A stretch of 64,000 nucleotides of DNA, taken from assembly GCF_020010905.1 (NCBI RefSeq), contig NZ_JAGJBY010000002.1:3162001-3226000 (forward strand), read 5' to 3'. Both the position numbers and the translations under genes were made by a program. This document shows positions 57,992 to 64,000 of the stretch, one piece after another (the first letter of the stretch is position 1; the number at the start of each line of letters is the position of its first letter). Source of the stretch: Streptomyces acidiscabies. Its GTDB lineage: Bacteria; Actinomycetota; Actinomycetes; Streptomycetales; Streptomycetaceae. The notes under the pieces were generated by a model that was given only the letters and a program-made list of their open reading frames with translations, was not told where the DNA came from and ran no database searches.

Positions 57992-60900
57992 CGGGCCTCG
58001 TACTCCTCTTCGTTCGCGTGTCCCGTCGTCCAGGCCACGACGTACTCCCGCGCCGGCAGGCCCGGCGGGTTGACGGCCGGTGCGCAGTGCACCGGGTAGG
58101 CGCGCTCCAGGCGGCCCGAGACGGTCAGCAGATCGCCGTCCGGGGTGGCGTCCAGGACCGTGAACTCCCATGGTCTGCCGCCGAGTCCGGTCCCCTCGGC
58201 CTTGGCGACCGCCTCCTTCGCCGCCCAGAACCGGGTGAACCACAGCGCGCGGGACCCCACTAGGCCGTCCAGCAGCCGGAGTTCGGCCGGAGCGAGGGCG
58301 ACGGCCTCCGTCTCCGGAGTGCGTGCGGTGACTTCCTCGATGTCGATGCCCGGTCCCGGTCCCGCCCGGTGCGGGCGGACGATCGCGACGCCGGCCTCCG
58401 CGCAGTGCGCCAACGACACGTCCAGCGCGGGCAGTTCACGCCCGTGCACGCCCACGACGTACGGCCGTCCCAGGTTGTCGTTCTCCACGCGCAGCTCCGC
58501 CGGGAACACCGGGCCCTCGCCGTGCTCCCACAGCCACCTGCGCACCGCGTCCTTCACGGCGATCCGCCCCAGCAGCCACTGCCGCCGCCCGCGCGGCGCG
58601 TGCTCGGCGTAGCGCGAACGCTCCACACCGGCCAGGGAGTTGCGCATGATCAGGTCCCGCGAGGCGAGGTCCGGCCACCGCTCGTGCAGCAACGTCCAGC
58701 CGCCGGGGCGGAGTTCGGAGAGCGTGTGGCGTTCCGGGAAGCGTTCCACGGGGCGGGTGCGCGGGTCGTTGTCGAAACGGCGGTCCTGCCAGCCGGTGAT
58801 CTTCGCCCAGAGCCTGCCGCCGACGGTGAGTTCGACGTCCGCCTCAAGGGCGGTGTCGGTGAGCGCTGTGATCCTTACCAGGCAGGCGACTTGCGTGCCG
58901 GGGGAGGGGTGGGGGCCGTGGAAGCGGATCTCCCGGACGCCGACCGGGAAGACGACCGTGCGCTCGGTGCGGGTCGCCATGATCCAGTAGCCGAGGATCT
59001 GGCCGACGTTGTCCAGGAGGGCGCCGGGGGCCGGTGGGGTGGTGATGACGCCTCGGACGTGGCGGTCGCCGATCCCGGTGAGTTCGGTGACGCCCTGGAA
59101 TGCCGGGCCGTGGAACATCCAGCGTTCTTCGTAGAGTTGGGCCGCTGTGTGGTCGGGGGCGCGTTCCGGGGTGGGGGGTGTGCTGCGAGGGGCGGGGTGC
59201 GGGTAGGCGGGGGCCAGTTCCACGGTCGCGCGGGCGCGGGGGCCGAAGGAGACCGCCAGGCGGTTCGTGGTCTGCGGGGTGACGGTCACCGGGACGTCCA
59301 CGGCTGGTGTGGCGGTGAGCCATTCCTCGAAGCGGGCGTCGTGGACGGCCACGGGGAGGAGACCGGGGCGGGCTTGGGCGGCCGTGTCCATGATGTGCTG
59401 GACGATCGTGGTGGCGGGGACCACTGGCCAACGGTCGGAGACGTCGGGCCAGTTGGGGCGTTGGGGGAAGAAGCAGTGGTCCAGGAGGTAGGGCATGGTG
59501 TCGGGGGAGACGTGGACCGTGGTGTGCTGCGGGGTGGTGCTTTGCCGTGGGGTGGCTCGGGCCGTCATCAGGGCGGTCGCCGTGTCGGCCGTCTCCCTCA
59601 GGAGCGCGCTGAGTTCGGCGGCGATCGGCAGGTCGGCGGCGATGGCGTCCAGCGGGTCGGAGACTGAGCGGTCCGAGGCTGGGCGGTCCGAGGCTGTGTG
59701 GTTTGAGGCTGGGCGCAGGACCGGGCGGGCCTCGGGCGGGAGTGAGACGAGGGCGCCGCTCAAGTCCAGGCGTATGGGGGCGGGTTGGGGGCGTGCGGGA
59801 GCTGCCGTGGGCCGGTCGGCCGAGGGGCGTAGGGGCGGGAGTGCCTGGCGGTTTGGGGACGGGAGCGCCGGGGCCACCTTCGCCCCTGCCGCCCACAACG
59901 CCGCTGCCACGCGGCGGAGTTGGGGAAGGCCGTCGCGGTGCGGGGAGTTGGCCGCGACCGTGAGGTGGTCCTGGGTGCCGAGGGTGTCGTCCACGAGGGA
60001 GCCGAGGCGGCCGGGGCCGACCTGGACGAAGACGCGGTGACCGGCGTCGTACAGGGACTGGGCCAACTGGCGGAAGCGGACGGGCTCCAGGAGGTGGCGG
60101 ACGAACAACGCCCGTATCGCGTCCGGGTCTTCGGGGAAGGGGGAGGCCGTCGTGCCCGACCAGAGGGGGACCGTCGGCGGGTGCAGGCGGAAGCGGTTCG
60201 CGGCCTGTTCGATGGGGGCGAGGTGGGGGCGGAGCATCGGCGTGTGGAAGCCCGAACGGAACGGCAGGACCTGGCTGATGACACCTCGGGCACGGAAGGC
60301 GCGGACGAACTCCTCGACCGCCGCGTCCGGGCCGCACACCATGGACTGACTGGGCGCGTTGTCGTGCGAGAGAACGATGTCGCCGTGCCCCGACTCGCTG
60401 ATCGCGTCCAGGACTTGTCCGGCCGGTGCGCCGATCGCGCCGAACGCCAGGCCCGGGACGGTCACCGAGGCGGGGTCGAACTCGGCCATGAACGCGTCGA
60501 CTTCGGCCCCGTCGTACAGGCCCGACGCGACCATCGCCGTCCACTCGCCGACACTGTGCCCGGCGACCGCGTCGGGGACGATGCCGCTGCGGCGCAGGGC
60601 GGAGTCCAGGAGGCGGCTGACGGTCACCACGTCGAAGCCGTGCCGGCCGACGTCGTCGACCTGCTCGCCGGGGGTAGGGAGAGCGGGGAGGTCGAAGTGG
60701 GCGGCGATGTCGTCGACGTGCGGGGTGAAGTCGACTTCGAGGCCGGGGAACAGGAAGGCGGTCTTTCCGCTGTCCCTGCCGAGCAAGGGAGTAGGCCGGA
60801 GCCACACGTCGCTGCGGCCGTTCCAGGGGCGGGACTTGGCGGCGGCGCGGCGGGCCAGGGTGAGGCGTTTGGCGGTGGGGTCGACGATGGCGAGGCGGGC

Positions 60901-62577
60901 AGGGCCTGCGGTGGGGTGTGGGCGGGCGGGGTCGAGGCCGGTGGCGAGAACAGTGGTGTCGTCGGCGTCCAGAAGTGCCGCGAGGGCGGTGGGGGAATCG
61001 GCGGCGAGGAGGAGGATGCGCTCGCTTTCGGTGACCTTGGCCTGAGCGGCCCCCTTCACTTCCGGGACAACTCCGACGGCAACGCCCTTGATATGCCCGC
61101 GAGTTGGCGACTCCAGCACCACATGCCCGTTGATCCCGCCGAACCCGAACGCGTTCACCGCCGCCCGCCGCACCTCCCCCTCCCACGGCTCCGCCTTCTC
61201 CAGCGGCCTGAACCGGGTCCGCGCCAGCGCGGGATGCGGATCGTCGCAGTGCAGCGTCGGCAGCAGCATCCCGTGATGGATGGCCAGCGCGGCTTTCACC
61301 AGCCCGGCGACCCCGGCGGCCGGCATCGCGTGCCCGATCATCGACTTGACCGACCCGATGACCGCGCCCCCGTCGTCCAGAGGCCCGCCGAACACCTCGG
61401 CCAGCGTGGCGAGTTCGGCCCCGTCACCGGCGGGCGTCGCCGTGCCGTGCGCTTCGAGGAGCCCCAGCGAACCGGGCTCCGACGGGTCGAGACCGGCGGC
61501 CCGCCACGCCTGGCGTACGGCGCGTGCCTGTCCGCCGGGGTCGGGGTTGACGAGGCCCGACGCGCGCCCGTCGCTGGAGATGCCGGTGCCCCGGATCACG
61601 GCGTACACCCGGTCGCCGTCGCGTTCGGCGTCGGCCAGCCGCTTGAGGACGACGACGCCGGTGCCCTCGCCGATGAGGATGCCGTCCGCGTCGCGGTGGA
61701 AGGGGCGGATGCGCTCGCTGGGGGAGAGGGCGCGGAGTTGGGAGAAGACGCTCCACAACGTGATGTCGTGGCAGTGGTGGACACCCCCGGCCAGCATCAC
61801 GTCACAGCGCCCGGACGCCAGTTCGCCCACCGCTTGGTCGACGGCGACCAGCGAGGACGCGCACGCCGCGTCCACGGTGTACGCCGGTCCGCGCAGGTCC
61901 AGACGGCTCGCGACCCGCGACGCGGCGAGGTTCGGCACCAGCCCGATCGCCGCCTCCGGACTGTCGGGCCCGAGCCGCTCGGTGAACGCCTCGCGTACGC
62001 GGTCGAGTTGCCCGGCGGACAGGTCGGGCAGCAACTCGCCGAGTGTGCGCACGAGTTGGCCCGCCGTCCGGACCCGCTGATCGAGCCGGACCAGCCCGGG
62101 AGTGAGATAACCGCCCCGGCCCAGCACGACGCCGACCCGCTGCCGGTCGGGCAGGCGAGCGGTCCCGCCCGCGTCGTCCAGCGCGGCGGCGGCCACGTGC
62201 AGCGCGATGAGCTGGTCCGGTTCGGTGCCGGCGACCGACGTCGGCATGATCCCGAACCGGGTCACCTCCACCTCGGCGAGCCCGTCCACGAACCCGCCGC
62301 GTCGGCAGTACACGCGGTCCGCGACGGCCGGTTCTGCGGCGGTGCCGGGACGGTAGTAGTCGGCGTCCCAGCGGCCGGCGGGCACTTCACCGACCGCGTC
62401 GACGCCGTCGCGGAGGTTCTGCCAGTAGGTGTCGAGGTCGGGGGCGCCGGGGAACAGCACGGACATCCCCACGATGGCGACCGGGACTTGACGACCGACG
62501 GCACCCTCGGCCGGACGGCCGCCCTGGGCTTGACGGTCAGTCGGATCAACGGCGTTTTCGGGGCCTCTGAGGTCCAC
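57988..62577 (-). CDS. Iterative PKS subunit: KS-AT-DH with C-terminal phosphopantetheinyl transferase
   Basis: A 1529-residue PUFA-synthase-like polyketide synthase. The ketosynthase (30-480) is complete: Cys239 in DAACASSLVAVDQ, His376 in EAHGTATP, His415 in KSMIGHAMP. An acyltransferase follows (GHSVGEWTAMVASG, with SGFHTPM). Then comes a linker rich in Pro/Ala/Ser, a dehydratase-type double-hotdog region (LLDHCFFPQRPNWP and MFHGPAFQGVTEL), and a C-terminal Sfp-type transferase (GIDIEEV, RFWAAKEAVAKAEGTG) that activates carrier proteins. GTG 62577 lies four bases after the upstream subunit. The set resembles PUFA/enediyne-type iterative synthases with built-in PPTase. Confidence 0.9.
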   Translation of the reverse strand: MDLRGPENAVDPTDRQAQGGRPAEGAVGRQVPVAIVGMSVLFPGAPDLDTYWQNLRDGVDAVGEVPAGRWDADYYRPGTAAEPAVADRVYCRRGGFVDGLAEVEVTRFGIMPTSVAGTEPDQLIALHVAAAALDDAGGTARLPDRQRVGVVLGRGGYLTPGLVRLDQRVRTAGQLVRTLGELLPDLSAGQLDRVREAFTERLGPDSPEAAIGLVPNLAASRVASRLDLRGPAYTVDAACASSLVAVDQAVGELASGRCDVMLAGGVHHCHDITLWSVFSQLRALSPSERIRPFHRDADGILIGEGTGVVVLKRLADAERDGDRVYAVIRGTGISSDGRASGLVNPDPGGQARAVRQAWRAAGLDPSEPGSLGLLEAHGTATPAGDGAELATLAEVFGGPLDDGGAVIGSVKSMIGHAMPAAGVAGLVKAALAIHHGMLLPTLHCDDPHPALARTRFRPLEKAEPWEGEVRRAAVNAFGFGGINGHVVLESPTRGHIKGVAVGVVPEVKGAAQAKVTESERILLLAADSPTALAALLDADDTTVLATGLDPARPHPTAGPARLAIVDPTAKRLTLARRAAAKSRPWNGRSDVWLRPTPLLGRDSGKTAFLFPGLEVDFTPHVDDIAAHFDLPALPTPGEQVDDVGRHGFDVVTVSRLLDSALRRSGIVPDAVAGHSVGEWTAMVASGLYDGAEVDAFMAEFDPASVTVPGLAFGAIGAPAGQVLDAISESGHGDIVLSHDNAPSQSMVCGPDAAVEEFVRAFRARGVISQVLPFRSGFHTPMLRPHLAPIEQAANRFRLHPPTVPLWSGTTASPFPEDPDAIRALFVRHLLEPVRFRQLAQSLYDAGHRVFVQVGPGRLGSLVDDTLGTQDHLTVAANSPHRDGLPQLRRVAAALWAAGAKVAPALPSPNRQALPPLRPSADRPTAAPARPQPAPIRLDLSGALVSLPPEARPVLRPASNHTASDRPASDRSVSDPLDAIAADLPIAAELSALLRETADTATALMTARATPRQSTTPQHTTVHVSPDTMPYLLDHCFFPQRPNWPDVSDRWPVVPATTIVQHIMDTAAQARPGLLPVAVHDARFEEWLTATPAVDVPVTVTPQTTNRLAVSFGPRARATVELAPAYPHPAPRSTPPTPERAPDHTAAQLYEERWMFHGPAFQGVTELTGIGDRHVRGVITTPPAPGALLDNVGQILGYWIMATRTERTVVFPVGVREIRFHGPHPSPGTQVACLVRITALTDTALEADVELTVGGRLWAKITGWQDRRFDNDPRTRPVERFPERHTLSELRPGGWTLLHERWPDLASRDLIMRNSLAGVERSRYAEHAPRGRRQWLLGRIAVKDAVRRWLWEHGEGPVFPAELRVENDNLGRPYVVGVHGRELPALDVSLAHCAEAGVAIVRPHRAGPGPGIDIEEVTARTPETEAVALAPAELRLLDGLVGSRALWFTRFWAAKEAVAKAEGTGLGGRPWEFTVLDATPDGDLLTVSGRLERAYPVHCAPAVNPPGLPAREYVVAWTTGHANEEEYEAR

Positions 62578-62581
62578 CCCG

Positions 62582-64000
62582 TCACCAGCCCGACGCCGTG
62601 TGCACGACCGCCGTGAGCGACGGATCGCCCCACGCCAACTCCCGCAGCAGCGCCGCCGTTCCCTCCTCCGGATCGATCAGCGCGACCCCGCGCCGCGCGT
62701 ACTCCCGCGCCAACTCCGGCCCCACCATGCCCCCGTGGGCGGTGTCGGGCGCCCACGGCCCCCAGTGCACGGTCAGCGCCCGCAACCCCGTACGCGCCGC
62801 CCACGCCGAACCCAGCGCCTCCAGCGCGTCGTTGGCAGCCGCGTAGTCGACCTGCCCCCGATTGCCCAGCACCGCCGAGATGCTCCCGAACAGCACCGTG
62901 AACCCCGGTCCGCCCGGCAGCTCCTCCAACGCCGTCAGCAGCGCGTGCGCGCCCAGCGCCTTCGTCGCGTACACCCGGCGGAACGACTCCGGACTCTTCT
63001 CGGCGATCAGCCGGTCCTCGATCACCCCGGCCGCGTACACCACACCGTCCAGCCGCCCGTGCTCGGCGTGGATCTCCTTCACCGCCTGCAACACGGCCTC
63101 GGACTCCCGGAAATCGACACTCCGGTACCGAACGGCACTGCCCAGAGCGGTCAGTTCGGCCAGCGTCGCCCTGATCTCCCGCTGCGCGAGCAGGAGTTCG
63201 GTCTCCCGGTTGACCTCCGCGAGACTGCCGCCCCGCGCGGCCAGGACGGCCCGCAGCTCGGCCGGGGTGCGCGCGGCGGCCGTCGCCTGCTCCTCCGGAC
63301 CGTCCGGTACGGGCGTACGGCCCAGCAGTTCGAGCCGGCACCGCGAGGCCCGCGCCAACGCCACGGCGCACTGCGCGGCGATCCCCCGCGCCCCGCCCGC
63401 CAGCAGGACGACGGCGTCCCGGTCGAGCCCCAGCGCGGCGGCCTCCGCGACCCCGTCCCCGGCGGGACCGGCCCCGGTGCTCCCGAGCGCCCCGAGCGGC
63501 GCCTCGGCCAGCTCGAACCCGTGCCGACCGACTGCCCTCCACACCACGGCAGGTGACGTGTCGTCGGCCAGGATCTCGCCGATCACGGTGTCCGCCACGT
63601 CCTCGTCGACGTCCACCACCCGCGCCACCGTCCCCGGGTACTCCCGCGCCGCGCTCCGGAACAGCCCGCGCAGCCCCACCGCGTCCCCGTCCACCGGCCG
63701 CACCGCCAAGAGCCACTTGGGCTCCCGGGCCAGCGCCGCCTTCAGCACCGCGAAGGCGTCCGGCAACACCGGCACACCGTCGGCCGCCCCCAGATAGATC
63801 ACGCCGTCCACCGGACCGTCGGCCTCGGTGAGGAGGTGCTCCATGTCCTGGACGGTGACCTCGGCGCCGTGCGCTGTCAGCCGGTCGGCGATGTCGGTGC
63901 CTTCGTCGCCGAGCAACACCCAGTGAGTGCCCGCGAGTTGGGACGCCGGGTGGTTGCCGGTGTCGAGCAGGACGGGTTGGAGGACGAGCCGCTTGGGCGC
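62582..64000 (-). CDS. PUFA-synthase-like PKS subunit, ketoreductase part (5' end beyond window)
   Basis: The last 473 codons of a larger protein. It holds a PfaA-type ketoreductase: structural subdomain (GTHWVLLGDEGTDIADRL), NADPH motif LLAGGARGIAAQCAVALARA, the PUFA-type insertion after LELLGRTPVPDG, and catalytic Ser/Tyr/Asn in LFGSISAVLGNRGQVDYAAAN. The upstream part, outside the window, is expected to contain a ketosynthase, acyltransferase and carrier domains. First known gene of the leftward operon. Confidence 0.88.
   Translation of the reverse strand, partial: APKRLVLQPVLLDTGNHPASQLAGTHWVLLGDEGTDIADRLTAHGAEVTVQDMEHLLTEADGPVDGVIYLGAADGVPVLPDAFAVLKAALAREPKWLLAVRPVDGDAVGLRGLFRSAAREYPGTVARVVDVDEDVADTVIGEILADDTSPAVVWRAVGRHGFELAEAPLGALGSTGAGPAGDGVAEAAALGLDRDAVVLLAGGARGIAAQCAVALARASRCRLELLGRTPVPDGPEEQATAAARTPAELRAVLAARGGSLAEVNRETELLLAQREIRATLAELTALGSAVRYRSVDFRESEAVLQAVKEIHAEHGRLDGVVYAAGVIEDRLIAEKSPESFRRVYATKALGAHALLTALEELPGGPGFTVLFGSISAVLGNRGQVDYAAANDALEALGSAWAARTGLRALTVHWGPWAPDTAHGGMVGPELAREYARRGVALIDPEEGTAALLRELAWGDPSLTAVVHTASGW

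Noticed and set aside
59920..62616. Long plus-strand open frame (898 codons) opposite the PKS gene
   Set aside because: Antisense shadow of a PKS with intact KS and AT motifs; no recognisable domain.
1..64000. tRNA, rRNA or prophage/insertion-sequence genes
   Set aside because: No tRNA cloverleaf, rRNA-like stretch, transposase or integrase motif was recognised on reading both strands, although small RNA genes could be missed without a covariance search.

Overview
The window is very GC-rich actinobacterial DNA. The codon use, GTG starts, rare TTA codons, two LAL-type LuxR regulators, an AfsR/SARP regulator, a DUF574-type methyltransferase, Uma2 and peptidase-inhibitor I36 proteins all point to Streptomyces or a close relative. 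No rRNA, tRNA or CRISPR array was seen. Gene calls rest on reading frames, ribosome binding sites, motifs and overlaps; no database search was run.

Left edge (1-2.4 kb): a truncated sugar-binding lipoprotein gene faces a LacI-family regulator across an intergenic region with three TTTCGAA-core sites.

2.5-18.7 kb is the most interesting block, a compact secondary-metabolite locus built around preQ0 (7-cyano-7-deazaguanine). It has QueD, QueE, FolE (GTP cyclohydrolase I) and QueC, two different glycosyltransferases (GT4-like and GT8-like), a UDP-glucuronate decarboxylase-like UDP-xylose synthase, a SAM methyltransferase, a heterodimeric ABC exporter and two large LAL regulators. No nitrile hydratase or phosphoribosyltransferase of the toyocamycin type is present. 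The inferred product is therefore a nitrile-retaining, glycosylated and methylated 7-deazapurine, closer in concept to huimycin-type glycosides than to toyocamycin or sangivamycin. The queE frame carries an in-frame TGA inside its conserved N-terminus, and one LAL gene carries a TTA (bldA-type) codon.

18.7-31.2 kb is mixed accessory and housekeeping sequence: a secreted I36-type protein; an AfsR-like SARP with four copies of a 49-residue Pro-rich repeat and a TTA codon; PhnA/YjdM; a SulP transporter with an ArsR regulator; a TetR/MFS pair with three regularly spaced operators; a decayed alpha/beta-hydrolase; Uma2; a DEDDh exonuclease; an intergenic 61-bp repeat array; and a DUF574 methyltransferase.

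31.2-51.7 kb is a carbohydrate and acid catabolism region: glucarate dehydratase with a GntP permease; an acyl-CoA dehydrogenase/SDR module with a TetR; a GntR-controlled ribose/inositol-type ABC transporter with an IolE-like TIM-barrel isomerase; an MmyB-type regulator divergent from an MFS pump; a PhyH dioxygenase/SDR/Gfo-Idh-MocA operon facing a LacI regulator; and a second Gfo-Idh-MocA gene facing another LacI with paired operators.

51.7-54.6 kb holds a G-rich non-coding tract, a decayed PIG-L deacetylase and a TetR/SDR/F420-type oxidoreductase unit. From 54.6 kb to the right edge runs a tightly coupled leftward operon: a PUFA-synthase-like iterative PKS (KR-containing subunit cut by the window edge, then a KS-AT-DH-PPTase subunit), a free-standing carrier protein, an alpha/beta hydrolase, a GT1 glycosyltransferase and a methyltransferase. 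This suggests a glycosylated, methylated lipid-like polyketide.
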